Below are positions 26,307 to 35,350 of a stretch of 64,000 nucleotides of DNA, in pieces. How positions within the stretch are numbered: the first letter of the stretch is position 1; every line of letters starts with the position of its first letter. Origin of the DNA: JABDBE01 sp963832245 (GTDB taxonomy: Bacteria > Acidobacteriota > Terriglobia > Terriglobales > Acidobacteriaceae); NCBI GenBank assembly GCA_963832245.1, contig CAWHTG010000004.1, positions 2,982,001-3,046,000 of the forward strand. The letters are read 5' to 3'. Position numbers and translations under genes: made by a program. The notes under the pieces were generated by a model that had not been told where the DNA came from, did no database searches, and was given only the letters and a program-made list of their open reading frames with translations.

Positions 26307-27497
26307 TTACACCATTCCCCGTCTCAACTCCTCCAGTGAATAGAATGTTCCTCGCCAGACCACGCCACGTCGCACCAGAGTCAGGGTCATCGAACGCAGC
26401 ATAATGTAAACGAACAGAACGGTGCCAATGGGATGGCAAACGAAATAGTATGCCGGAATGTCGGACTCCCAGGACATTCCCACGTAAATCGCGAATATGG
26501 ACGCGAGTGCCAGTGCATAGGGGAGGCGCGCCCAGCCGTGGGCCAGCCAGATTCCGAAAAAAGGCATCAGGTTCAGGAATGCCAGCACAAATGCCGAAAG
26601 CAGGGCCCGCCACCACTGAAACGACATAACGGCGAAGAAATTCTTGGTGAGATTGTTCACCATACCCATCGCGCCCTTCGCCCAGCGCAAGGAAATCAGG
26701 TCCGCGCCGTAAACATTTCGCTGCGCGTAGCCGGCATTCTTCACGATTTTGCCCAGCTTCATGTCGTCGACCACTTCAAAACGCAATGCCTGATAGGTGC
26801 CGACAGCGTCGTAGACTCGGCGGCGGATCAGGTTGAACGCGCCCACTCCCATATGGTCTTTGGTCTTGGGATCGGCCACTTTCCAGGGGCGATGACCAAA
26901 GAGAAACAGGGTCTGGAAAAAGGCTATCATCACGCTTTCGCCAAAGCTCTTCATGATCATGCGGGGAAACAAGACTAAGTGGTCCGCGGCTTCAGCCTCG
27001 GCGTAGGCCAGGGCGCGAGTCAAGACGTCCGGGCGGAAATGGACGTCGGCGTCGGTAAACAGCAGCCAATCCCCAGTCGCCTGATTGGCCGCGCTCCACA
27101 TGGCGTGAACCTTGCCCAACCAACCAGGAGGCAATTCGACAATATGAATCACTTTCAAATGCCCGCGTGCTTCGGGACAGCAAGCAATTCGATCCATAAC
27201 TTCGCCCGTGCGATCAGTCGAACGATCGTCGACCGCGATAATTTCGTAGTTGTCGTAGTCGAGGGTCAGAAGCGTGCTAATAGCCGGCCCGACGTGTTCT
27301 TCCTCATTGCGAGCCGGAACGATGATGCTGACGCGAGGATTCCCGTTCGGGGTAACGGGCGCCCGGTTCCACTCGGGCTTCGAGATGTCAGCAACCTTGG
27401 GCATGCCTATCGCGGCGTCCAGCAGGCGTGAAAACCAAACCAGTCCGAGGATACTGCCTGCAATCCAGTGAAAGATGGTCCAAGAAAAGTAAGTCAC
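26307..27497 (-). CDS. membrane glycosyltransferase, family 2 (HpnB/CrtQ-like)
   Basis: The 396-residue protein has an N-terminal membrane segment, a GT-A domain (SIIVPARNEE, DDRSTDRTGE, FTDADVHFRPD, FEVVDDMKLG) and four C-terminal membrane segments. This is the arrangement of HpnB-type glycosyltransferases linked to hopanoid biosynthesis and of CrtQ-like enzymes. No hopanoid or carotenoid genes are adjacent, so the acceptor lipid is unknown. Its GTG start overlaps the MFS gene stop by 4 bp, so the two are co-translated. Confidence 0.85.
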   Translation of the reverse strand: MTYFSWTIFHWIAGSILGLVWFSRLLDAAIGMPKVADISKPEWNRAPVTPNGNPRVSIIVPARNEEEHVGPAISTLLTLDYDNYEIIAVDDRSTDRTGEVMDRIACCPEARGHLKVIHIVELPPGWLGKVHAMWSAANQATGDWLLFTDADVHFRPDVLTRALAYAEAEAADHLVLFPRMIMKSFGESVMIAFFQTLFLFGHRPWKVADPKTKDHMGVGAFNLIRRRVYDAVGTYQALRFEVVDDMKLGKIVKNAGYAQRNVYGADLISLRWAKGAMGMVNNLTKNFFAVMSFQWWRALLSAFVLAFLNLMPFFGIWLAHGWARLPYALALASIFAIYVGMSWESDIPAYYFVCHPIGTVLFVYIMLRSMTLTLVRRGVVWRGTFYSLEELRRGMV

Positions 27498-28738
27498 CCC
27501 GAATGGCCGCCGACGGATGGAGGCTGGTTGTCTACGCGTACCGGAGGAGCGAATCGCATGCCGTAGAACAGTATGGCAGAAGAAACAGCCATAGCAATGA
27601 TCGGCAGAATGAAAGCAGCCTGCAACGAGTGGCGGTCCGCCACGTATCCCATGAGAGTCGGCGAAGGGACGTCGCCCAGAAGATGGAAGATGAAAATATT
27701 CACCGCGATGGCAGTGGCGCGGATGTGAGCTCCGACCGAGTTCACCAGTGCCGTGTTGAGCGGCGAAGTGTTGAACAATAGAAGAAATGCCGCCACCGCG
27801 ATAGCCGGCACCATCAATTGCCCGTTGCTGAACAAAGCAACCGTCATGACGGGCACGCCCAGGCCCATGCTGAGCGCGGAGACAAAATAGTACGAACTTC
27901 TCATTCGGGGAAGCAGGCGGTCGCCCAACCAGCCTCCAGCCAGAGACGCAAGAATGCCATCGACCACCACAATCTTTCCGAACATCAAATTCGCCGACTC
28001 CAAGCTATACCCGCGTACCCGAGAGAGAAATGTCGGCATCCAGACTTGCACTCCCCCCAGCGAAAACGTCCCCGCGGACATACCTAGCGTGACCATCCAG
28101 AACGCAGGATTGCGTGCCAGGCCGCGGAGGGTTGCGCGATCCGGAGTTTCTTTCAACGAGTCGAACTGGCCGCGCGGCGGTTCCGGGATGAACAGCAACA
28201 AAAGTGCCAGCAAGAATCCGGGGAATGCGGCGATGTAAAAGGGAAATCGCCATCCGAAATGAGGGCCGAGCTTGCCTCCCAGGAGATAGCCCGCAGCGGT
28301 GCCCACCGGGATCGCGAGATAAAACACGCCGAAGATGCGTCCGCGTTTGTTCTCCGGAAAAAGATCGGCGACGAAGGTCGGGGCAATGGTAACGAACGTC
28401 GCCTCGCCCACCCCAACCAGCGTATGCCGAACCAGCAACTCCCAATAGGTGTGCGTGACCGCGGTAAGCAGGGTAAGGGCACTCCAGAAGACAGCTCCCA
28501 GAATGATGATCGTCTTACGCGAATAGCGGTCGGCAAGCGGCCCGGTAAACGGCGCAGCGATCATGTAAAAGCCGAGAAAAGCGCTGGTAAGATATCCAAC
28601 TTGGGTGTTGGTGAGATGGAATTCGCTCTGCACCATCGGCTGCACCGCAAACAGCACCGAGCGATCGATGTAGTTGAGCAGGTTCAGCGCTGTGAGCACG
28701 GTAAGCGCTGTCCAGGGATAAAGTTTCGTTGGGGTCAC
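27494..28738 (-). CDS. MFS transporter (spinster-like)
   Basis: The 414-residue protein has 12 membrane segments and MFS motif A (GPLADRYSRK) after helix 2. The N terminus with NYIDRSVLFAVQP matches the spinster-like (Spns) branch, which moves lipids or organic anions. The start is a GTG, and the gene runs into the glycosyltransferase gene with a 4-bp overlap. I infer export of a lipid or glycolipid made with the neighbour, but the sequence does not show the substrate. Confidence 0.85.
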   Translation of the reverse strand: MTPTKLYPWTALTVLTALNLLNYIDRSVLFAVQPMVQSEFHLTNTQVGYLTSAFLGFYMIAAPFTGPLADRYSRKTIIILGAVFWSALTLLTAVTHTYWELLVRHTLVGVGEATFVTIAPTFVADLFPENKRGRIFGVFYLAIPVGTAAGYLLGGKLGPHFGWRFPFYIAAFPGFLLALLLLFIPEPPRGQFDSLKETPDRATLRGLARNPAFWMVTLGMSAGTFSLGGVQVWMPTFLSRVRGYSLESANLMFGKIVVVDGILASLAGGWLGDRLLPRMRSSYYFVSALSMGLGVPVMTVALFSNGQLMVPAIAVAAFLLLFNTSPLNTALVNSVGAHIRATAIAVNIFIFHLLGDVPSPTLMGYVADRHSLQAAFILPIIAMAVSSAILFYGMRFAPPVRVDNQPPSVGGHSG

Positions 28739-28816
28739 TTGGCGAAGGAATATATCACGGTGGGATGGACGGCCTTGTGGATTCTCATTTCGCCCTGCTG
28801 CCGGAATTAATAATGC

Positions 28817-28845
28817 TTGACGTTATTAACGACATTCGTTATTAT
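28817..28845 (+). promoter_or_regulatory. higBA promoter with overlapping direct-repeat operator
   Basis: TTGACG (28817-28822), a 17-bp spacer and TATTAT (28840-28845) make a near-consensus sigma-70 promoter. Two copies of CGTTATTA (28821-28828 and 28837-28844), 16 bp apart, overlap both hexamers, which suits autorepression by HigA. The predicted transcription start is at or next to the higB GTG at 28853. Confidence 0.7.
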
Positions 28846-28852
28846 CGAAGCT

Positions 28853-29128
28853 GTGATAAAGAGCTTCGCGAACCGGACATCCGCGGAAATTTGGCGGACC
28901 GGGAAGACCCGGAGCTCTCCCCGGGCTGACGCAACAAGACGAAAGCTGGGAATGCTCGATGTCGCGGTGGAGTTGCATGATTTGAAGTGTCCACCTGGTA
29001 AACGACCTGAGAAATTACGCGGCGACCGCCGAGGACAATACAGTATTCGCATTAACCATCAATATCGGATTTGTTTTGTTTGGCGCGATCACGACGCCTA
29101 CGACGTAGAGGTAACGGATTATCACTGA
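28853..29128 (+). CDS. higB: HigB-type toxin (RelE/ParE fold)
   Basis: The 91-residue protein starts at a GTG (the family begins M-IKSF). Family residues include IKSFANR, the central WRTGKT, KLRGDRRGQYSIRINHQYRICFVW and the VEVTDYH end, as in HigB/RelE-like toxins that cleave ribosome-bound mRNA. The longer upstream reading would start inside the promoter and is rejected. The antitoxin gene follows 42 bp downstream. Confidence 0.9.
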   Translation: MIKSFANRTSAEIWRTGKTRSSPRADATRRKLGMLDVAVELHDLKCPPGKRPEKLRGDRRGQYSIRINHQYRICFVWRDHDAYDVEVTDYH

Positions 29129-29170
29129 GACAGGGAATATCACGAAGCTTTGAACGGAGAGGGAAAAACG

Positions 29171-29494
29171 ATGAGTATTGCGAGAAAAGGTATGCCGAAT
29201 TGGAGAATTCATCCTGGCGAGATTTTGCGGGAAGAGTTCTTGAAACCCATGGCAATGTCCAGCTATGCTTTGGCAAAACGGCTTCGTGTCCCCCCGCCCC
29301 GTATCAATGACATTGTTCTGGAACGGCGCGGCATCACGGCGGATACCGCGCTTCGGCTGTCGCGGTTCTTTGGAACCACCGAACAGTTTTGGCTAAACCT
29401 GCAGGATGCCTATGACATTGGTCGCGCGAAGGCCGAACTTGCGGACGAACTGGATCAGATCGAACCGCTGAAAGCGACCCACGCAGCCTTTTAG
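29171..29494 (+). CDS. higA: HigA-type antitoxin (XRE family)
   Basis: From the ATG at 29171 (GGAGAGGG about 9 bp upstream) the product has 107 residues with an HTH_XRE domain: HPGEILREEFLKPMAMSSYALAKRL then INDIVLERRGITADTALRLS and the HigA hallmark FFGTTEQFWLNLQ. HigA neutralises HigB and represses the operon, probably through the CGTTATTA repeats upstream of higB. Confidence 0.95.
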   Translation: MSIARKGMPNWRIHPGEILREEFLKPMAMSSYALAKRLRVPPPRINDIVLERRGITADTALRLSRFFGTTEQFWLNLQDAYDIGRAKAELADELDQIEPLKATHAAF

Positions 29495-29563
29495 TCCCGA
29501 GGACAAGAAGCCAGTCAAAAGCCTATCACCGAGGCGCTGTAGTGGCCCGAGAAGAACGCACTT

Positions 29564-29980
29564 TCATTTCGCGGCCTTACCCTTCGGCCGAGGCCACTTA
29601 GCCACGATCACCGTCGAAATTCCACCCCGCGGCCGAAAATCTCCCTTTACCTCGGCCCACACCGGACGAGCCCATCGCACGACATCATCCAAAACCCGGT
29701 TGACAATATTTTCCTGGAAAATTCCTAGATTCCGGTAGGCTTGCAGGTACTCCTTCAACGACTTCAACTCCAGGCAGTGTTTGTCCGGCATATAGCGGAT
29801 GGTCAGCACGCCAAAATCAGGCAATCCGGTTTTCGGGCAGACCGAAGTAAACTCCGGGTCATCCACCACAATTTCGTATCCGGCAAACTGGTTCGGCCAA
29901 GTCTCGATTTCCGGGAACTCCGCATCCAGTCCGGCCTGGGCGTGTTCCGGCGTGTAGCGCGGTGGTTTGGGCATCACCAT
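29564..29980 (-). CDS. queF: 7-cyano-7-deazaguanine reductase (NADPH-dependent)
   Basis: QueF reduces preQ0 to preQ1 for queuosine tRNA modification. The protein carries the type I QueF motif FTSVCPKTGLPDFG with the catalytic cysteine, followed by the ELKSLKEYL substrate/NADPH segment. I use the ATG at 29980 (138 residues; the ATG at 29974 is equally possible); the ORF is open up to 30052. No other queuosine genes are nearby, and no preQ1 riboswitch was recognised. Confidence 0.93.
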   Translation of the reverse strand: MVMPKPPRYTPEHAQAGLDAEFPEIETWPNQFAGYEIVVDDPEFTSVCPKTGLPDFGVLTIRYMPDKHCLELKSLKEYLQAYRNLGIFQENIVNRVLDDVVRWARPVWAEVKGDFRPRGGISTVIVAKWPRPKGKAAK

Positions 29981-30118
29981 ATTGTAACCAGCAACCGCAC
30001 CAAACCACCAAGTTCCCAAGGATTTCCGGGTCATTCGCCGGGACTTGCGCATCTAATGGACAAGGTTCTCCCAGAGTTTCAAGAGGCGGCAGGTGATACA
30101 TTTATGCGTCGAGCAATT

Positions 30119-30178
30119 GCATGTCATTGCTTCGCATTTCGTTAATTCGCATGTCATTAATTCGCATATCATTGACCA
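30119..30178. repeat. four tandem 15-bp repeats upstream of the RND adaptor
   Basis: Four exact-length units (30119-30133, 30134-30148, 30149-30163, 30164-30178) match the consensus GCATNTCATTAATTC; the third matches best and the first and last are degenerate at the 3' end. The array ends 6 bp before the adaptor ATG and is also upstream of queF, so it may be an operator array or a slippage-prone leader. Confidence 0.8.
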
Positions 30179-30184
30179 TAAATA

Positions 30185-31426
30185 ATGGCAAACAATAATG
30201 CCAGCTTTGTATCCCGGCACCGCTGGATTACGGCGATAATTGCCATCGCCGCGGCGGTGGTGTTGTTTGCGTCCTTGTCTCGAGATCCGGCTGTGCCGGT
30301 GCGCGCTGTGACCGCGCAGCGCGGAACCATTCGAAGCGTTGTCTCCACCAATGGCAAAGTCGAGCCTCTGCAAAATTTCGAGGCCCATGCACCCGTCGGG
30401 ACCACAGTGAAAAAGCTCATGGTACGCGAGGGTGACCACGTCAAGAAGGGTCAGCTCCTGGTGCAATTGAATGACGCCAAAGCTCGCAGCCAAGCCGCCC
30501 AAGCCAGGGCCCAGATTCTTGCCGCGGATGCCGATTTTAGCGGGATACAAAGCGGGGGGAATCGCGAGGAAGTCTTGACCCTGGAGTCGCAAATCGTAAA
30601 AGCCCGCACCGCCTGCGACACTGCGCAGCGCAATGTGGACGCCTTACGGCGTCTGCAGCAACAAAATGCGGCTTCTCCAGGCGAGGTAAAAAACGCCGAG
30701 GATCAGCTCCAGCGTGCCAATGCAGATCTCAATCTTCTGCTCGAGAAGAAAAAAAATCGCTATTCCCCGCCCGAAATTACGCGCGTCGACGCCCAGAAGT
30801 CGGAGGCCCAGGCTGCTTATGTCGCGGCCGAAGATGTGCTCAGTCAGTTGAACATTCGCGCTCCGTTCAATGGCGTCGTGTATTCCCTGCCCGTCGTACA
30901 GGGCGCTTATCTCAGTCCCGGAGACCTGGTTCTGCAAGAGGCCGATCTTTCCAAAGTTCGCGTCCGAGCGTTCGTGGATGAGCCCGACGTGGGACGTCTT
31001 GCGCCCGGAGACAAAATTGATGTCACTTGGGATGCGATGCCGGAACGGACTTGGGAAGGCACAGTCAGCGTGATCCCCTCCGTTATTAAAATGCATGGCA
31101 CTCGCAACGTGGGCGAGACTACCTGTATCGTCGACAACCGCGACTTCAAGCTGCTGCCTAACGTCAACGTCGGCGTGACTATTATCACCGCGGAGCATCG
31201 CGACGTCCTGACTGTGCCCCGTGAGGCAGTTCGTCAGGATGACAGCAAGGCGTACGTTTATCAGATCGTGAACAACGAACTACAGCGTCGCTACGTTCAG
31301 ACTTCCATCTCGAATCTCACTCAGGTGGAAGTTACCGGGGGGCTGCCGGAAAATGCTTTGATCGCGCTGGGTCCCACTAATTCCAAACCTTTGCGGAACG
31401 GCTTATCGGTAAAGGTGGTTCATTAA
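30185..31426 (+). CDS. HlyD/RND-type periplasmic adaptor protein
   Basis: The 413-residue protein has an N-terminal membrane anchor (residues ~13-30), a lipoyl-like half (VREGDHVKKGQLLVQLN), a long coiled-coil hairpin (residues ~90-200), and a beta-barrel (LNIRAPFNGVVYSL, RAFVDEPDVGRLAPGDKIDV). It should bridge an inner-membrane exporter and an outer-membrane channel, as in MacA or RND systems. No pump or channel gene follows; instead a TPR gene starts 4 bp downstream, so the partner is elsewhere. Confidence 0.9.
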   Translation: MANNNASFVSRHRWITAIIAIAAAVVLFASLSRDPAVPVRAVTAQRGTIRSVVSTNGKVEPLQNFEAHAPVGTTVKKLMVREGDHVKKGQLLVQLNDAKARSQAAQARAQILAADADFSGIQSGGNREEVLTLESQIVKARTACDTAQRNVDALRRLQQQNAASPGEVKNAEDQLQRANADLNLLLEKKKNRYSPPEITRVDAQKSEAQAAYVAAEDVLSQLNIRAPFNGVVYSLPVVQGAYLSPGDLVLQEADLSKVRVRAFVDEPDVGRLAPGDKIDVTWDAMPERTWEGTVSVIPSVIKMHGTRNVGETTCIVDNRDFKLLPNVNVGVTIITAEHRDVLTVPREAVRQDDSKAYVYQIVNNELQRRYVQTSISNLTQVEVTGGLPENALIALGPTNSKPLRNGLSVKVVH

Positions 31427-31429
31427 GAG

Positions 31430-32422
31430 ATGCTTTCTCTGAAGAAACTCTCGATTATTTTTGTACTGTTACTTCTTCCCTCCCTGTCTGCCGCAGATTC
31501 TACGGACAGCGATCTGCTTGCGCAGGGCCGCGTGGATGATGCGATCGCGTCGCTACAAGGCAGGATCCGGAGCGCTCCTGGCGACTCTGAATCTTACAAT
31601 CTGCTCTGTCGAGTCTACTTCGCCCTGAGCGATTGGGACCGCGGCATTTCCGCCTGTGAGAAGGCTGTCGGGTTAGATCCGGCGAATGCTCGATATCACC
31701 TCTGGCTGGGACGAATCTACGGGGAAAAAGCGGACCACTCCCACTTCTTGACGGCAGCGGGTCTGGCCAAAAAAGTTCGCGCTGAATTTGAGACCGCGGT
31801 GCGCCTCAATCCAAATAGCGCGGAGGCGCGCACCGATCTGGCCGAGTTCTATCTGGAGGCTCCCGGCATCATGGGCGGTGGTCGGGACAAGGCCGAAGCA
31901 CAGGCCCAGCAACTCGCCGGTATGGATCCCATCAAAGCGGGGTGGGTGAAGGGACGCCTCGCGGAAAAGAATAAAGACTTGGTCTCCGCCGAAAACGAAT
32001 ATCGTGCTGCCATTACAGCCAGCCACGGGGCAGCCCTCGCCTGGTTGAATTTGGCCTTCTTCTATCGGCATACCGGACGCCTGGATGCGATGGAAGACGC
32101 GATCCGCCACGCGAGTTCAGCACCGATGAGCCAGCCCGAGGTGCTGATGGAGAGTGCTGCGATACTGCTTCGCACGCATCGCGATCTTCCTCAGGCTACG
32201 CAATTGCTCCGCCGCTATTTGGCATTCAATCCTACCGTCGAAGCTGCACCGGCATTCAAAGCGCATTACCTGCTGGGAATCGCGCTCGAGCAGCAAGGCG
32301 ACAAACCGGCAGCCGCCCAGGAGTATCGCGCATCGCTAGTGCTGGCCAAGAGCTTCGCCCCGGCCCAGACCGCCCTGGACCGATTGAATGGCCAAGTGGC
32401 CGGCATTGTGAATCCAAACTAG
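31430..32422 (+). CDS. secreted TPR-repeat protein
   Basis: The 330-residue protein opens with a signal peptide (MLSLKKLSIIFVLLLLPSLS then AAD). About seven TPR-like repeats follow, from LAQGRVDDAIASLQ onward, ending with YLLGIALEQQGDKPAAAQEY. It starts 4 bp after the adaptor gene, so it is in the same transcript. It is likely a periplasmic scaffold associated with the efflux adaptor; the role is inferred from context only. Confidence 0.85.
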   Translation: MLSLKKLSIIFVLLLLPSLSAADSTDSDLLAQGRVDDAIASLQGRIRSAPGDSESYNLLCRVYFALSDWDRGISACEKAVGLDPANARYHLWLGRIYGEKADHSHFLTAAGLAKKVRAEFETAVRLNPNSAEARTDLAEFYLEAPGIMGGGRDKAEAQAQQLAGMDPIKAGWVKGRLAEKNKDLVSAENEYRAAITASHGAALAWLNLAFFYRHTGRLDAMEDAIRHASSAPMSQPEVLMESAAILLRTHRDLPQATQLLRRYLAFNPTVEAAPAFKAHYLLGIALEQQGDKPAAAQEYRASLVLAKSFAPAQTALDRLNGQVAGIVNPN

Positions 32423-32520
32423 AAAATATGATGCGGATGGTCCGTGTCGGTAGCCTCGGCTTCATTAAAGAAAAACTGAAGCCACCGGTGCCAGGATCGA
32501 TGGCAAGTACAAAATTGGAA

Positions 32521-33393
32521 TCAGCGATGGCTCTCGTTTTTTTCATGAGCCTCGGTCGCAGAGTGGCCTGTGTCCAGTTCATTCTTGCGGCTCTTGAACC
32601 AGCTCATATGGGGTAAGGTTCTTTCGGCGTGTCGGCGGACGGCGATCAGTTCAGCCGTAATGGCTACCGCAATTTCTTCCGGGGTAATGGCTCCGATGTC
32701 CAACCCAACCGGTGCATGCACGCGCTCGAATAGTTCTGCGGGAATGCCTTCTTTCGTGAGTTCGCGGAAGATGGTAATCGTCTTGCGTTTGGAGCCTATC
32801 ATGCCGATATACTTCGCGCGGGTCTGCACCGCCCAGCGCAGCACGCGCATATCGTCGCGGTGTCCGCGGGTGACGATCACGATGTAGGACGACTCGTTGG
32901 GTGCGAGCCGGGCCATGGCTTGTTCGAAATCTTCCGCGATCACTTCCTTGGCTTCGGGGAAGCGCTCCCGGCTGGCATAGGTTTCGCGATCGTCGATTAC
33001 AGTGACGTCAAAACCGGCTCCCTTGGCGACTCTATAAAGATTTACGGATACGTGACCCGCTCCGAAAATGTAAAGCGATGCCGGAGGTAGCACCGGCTCG
33101 ATGAAAATGTCGAGGGTCCCGCCGCAGACGAGGCCAGTATCGTACTTGGGATCCTGATTGAGGTTGAAGGTCAGGCTGCGAGGCTTCTCAGATTCCATCA
33201 CTTCGCGGGCGGCTTGCCAGACTTCTGCCTCGACGCAGCCGCCGCCAATGGTGCCGGCGATTGAGCCGTCGTCCCGCACCAGCATTTTCGCGGTCTCGAA
33301 CGAAGGGATGGAGCCGCGCACGTTGACAATGGTCGCCACCGCGCCCCGTCGGCCATCCTGGCGGAGTTTCACGATTTCCTCGTAGATATCCAT
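32521..33393 (-). CDS. XdhC/CoxI-family protein
   Basis: From the ATG at 33393 the protein has 290 residues: an XdhC N-terminal domain (ATIVNVRGSIP, GTIGGGCVEAEV, GLVCGGTLDIFIEP) and a Rossmann C-terminal domain (LYIFGAGHVSVNLYRVA, VTVIDDRE). XdhC proteins bind molybdenum cofactor, help insert the sulfurated form into xanthine dehydrogenase-type enzymes, and may be redox-linked through the Rossmann half. The open frame extends upstream to 33660, but the family start is at 33393. No xdhA/xdhB gene is adjacent. Confidence 0.92.
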   Translation of the reverse strand: MDIYEEIVKLRQDGRRGAVATIVNVRGSIPSFETAKMLVRDDGSIAGTIGGGCVEAEVWQAAREVMESEKPRSLTFNLNQDPKYDTGLVCGGTLDIFIEPVLPPASLYIFGAGHVSVNLYRVAKGAGFDVTVIDDRETYASRERFPEAKEVIAEDFEQAMARLAPNESSYIVIVTRGHRDDMRVLRWAVQTRAKYIGMIGSKRKTITIFRELTKEGIPAELFERVHAPVGLDIGAITPEEIAVAITAELIAVRRHAERTLPHMSWFKSRKNELDTGHSATEAHEKNESHR

Positions 33394-33577
33394 CCAAACT
33401 TGATTATTGGGTTTTCTGCTTATCAAGTCAATCGAACGGACATCGGGCCCTACACGCCAGGCTCTAGTAAGAACCGCGTGATTTGAGTAGTATTGCCGAG
33501 CCGTTCTGAAGCGGCTATTCCAGACGGTCTCTCGGGAGGAATTCCTGAAACACGCGCTCCGGTATCTCTCTTTACTT

Positions 33578-34968
33578 ATGTTCTCTCTGTTGGTGGGTTC
33601 GAATACTTGGGCGCAGTGGTCGTCTGATCCCTCGAAGAACCTGGCATTGGCGGACAACAATGATGGTGCCGATCAAGTCCTGCCCAAAGTAAAGCCGCTG
33701 CCGAATGGCGGGTGGTATGTGAGTTGGTTCGATGCCGACCCGAAGAGTCCTCCGCCGGTGGGTTACAGCGTCTATTTGCAACGGCTCAGCGCAGGCGGTG
33801 TCGAGCGCTTTAAGCATGACGGTATTGAGGTAGCGCATTTGAGTAATAGCTCCACCGAGGACTACGGTCTTGATATCGACACCGCAGGCAATGCCTTGCT
33901 GGCATTTCTCGACACCCGGGAAGATTCGAACCCACAGGTGACGGCGGCTAAGATGAGTCCTGCGGGGAAGGCTCTCTGGGGAGTGCGCGGAGTGCAACTC
34001 ACAAAAGGCTTGGTCCATTCCAACGCATCTCCGAAGATTGCCCGGCACCTCCGACGGTGGGGTCGTTGTGGCTTGGACCAGTGACAGCAACACGGTTCTC
34101 CAAAAACTCGACGCGAACGGGAGGCCGGTGTGGGGCAAGGGAGTGGTGCTGAGTGAATCGGGCTACTACTACTTGCTGGCTGACTTGCACGCTGCGGATA
34201 ACGGGTCGGTGATTGTGTCTTGGGTGCGCAACCAGGGTTTTGGAAGCGACAGCCAGCTTCGCGCCAATAAGCTCTCGGCTACGGGACAGCTCTTGTGGGG
34301 AAAGAAGCACGTCACCATTTTCAATACCGGCTCGCTTCAGTTTGGCAACTTCCCATATTTTGTGCCGGACGGGAAAGGTGGCGCGGTTTTCGCGTGGTAC
34401 ACCAACAGTCCCACGTTGCAGTGCTTCGCCCAGCACATTCTCGCCGATGGCAGCCAGGCGTTCCCACACAACGGCTCGGTTGCTTCGACTAACACAACGG
34501 ATGTGCGGGTCGACCCCGCTGCGTCTTACAATGCCGCGACCGATGAAGCGTTTCTGGTCTGGACCGAAGAAGACGCGAATCAGACTGTGAACGGGATCTA
34601 TGCGCAGAAGTTCGCACCCAATGGTGGGCGACGCTGGGGGCAGAGCGGGTTAGTGATTGTTCCGCTGGGAGCAGATTCGGAAATCCTTCCCAGTAATGTG
34701 CAGGTCGGAAATGGTGCGTTGATGTTCTGGATCGATATGAAGGGCGTTGGAAATGAGAGCATTCAGGCGGCGCGCCTCCTGGATGACGGCAAGTTCAAGT
34801 GTGAGCAATTTCCTGTGTCTACGGCGATCTCAAACAAGGGACGGCCCGCGGGCCGGTATCGTGACCGCGACGGGCCTCGCGGCCATTGCCTTCGAGGATG
34901 ACCGCATTGGCAATAATGGGATCTACATTCAGAATGTGAACCGCGACTGCTCACTGGGACAGAAATGA
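33578..34968 (+). CDS. secreted propeller-like repeat protein, broken by two frameshifts
   Basis: Three frames read as one protein of about 460 residues. They are joined near 34035 (NASPKIA to GTSDGGVVVAW) and near 34845 (NKGRP to a frame giving RAGIVTATGLAAIAFEDD and GNNGIYIQN). Four copies of a [QK]K.xx.G...WG..GV strand motif recur, as in propeller-type repeats. A signal peptide is visible (LSLLMFSLLVGSNTWAQ), with an extension upstream of the ATG toward a CTG at 33545 that follows GGGAGGA. Function unknown. Two frame breaks make it a pseudogene or a mis-sequenced gene. Confidence 0.65.
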
Positions 34969-34997
34969 GTGCTGGGTGTAGACCGTGTCTGGGCAAA

Positions 34998-35032
34998 GCA
35001 AAAGCCCCGGGTCATCACTCCGGGGCTTTTGC
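34998..35032 (+). terminator. strong hairpin terminator
   Basis: A perfect 13-bp stem, GCAAAAGCCCCGG (34998-35010) with CCGGGGCTTTTGC (35020-35032) and a 9-nt loop, lies 30 bp after the propeller protein stop. The A/T part of the stem gives T-runs on both strands. Confidence 0.8.
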
Positions 35033-35350
35033 GAAACCAGTAGATAAGGACCCGGCCCGCCGTAACTATCGTCCCGCTATGGGGCACCGATGTCAAGCTT
35101 TACTTTGGTGAGTGTACCCACGGAGGGCGGCAGAATCGAACTGCAGTGGCTGATGAGGCCACTCACTGGCTTCGCGGGCCGGGTCCAGCACCCACTGGCG
35201 ACACCCTCCAGACGTAGCCCGCATATCAGGTATAGGCGCCAGACAGACTGAATGCATGTGAGCCACGTCACATTACCGTCGAACCCTGCCCAAAATGGGA
35301 ATCTTATTATGCATTTGTGGTAGTTTCTAACTTCCCAGGAGACAGTTTTC
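35033..35350. other. intergenic region without a recognised feature
   Basis: These 318 bp lie between the terminator and the dehydrogenase gene. There is no clear gene, and only a GGAGA ribosome-binding site at its end. A minus-strand open frame here has no family-like sequence. Confidence 0.45.

Noticed and set aside
30053..30592. 179-residue open frame opposite the adaptor gene
   Set aside because: Its N terminus is encoded by the adaptor coding region and its C-terminal repeat (CELTKCE-like) by the 15-bp array; it is a shadow.
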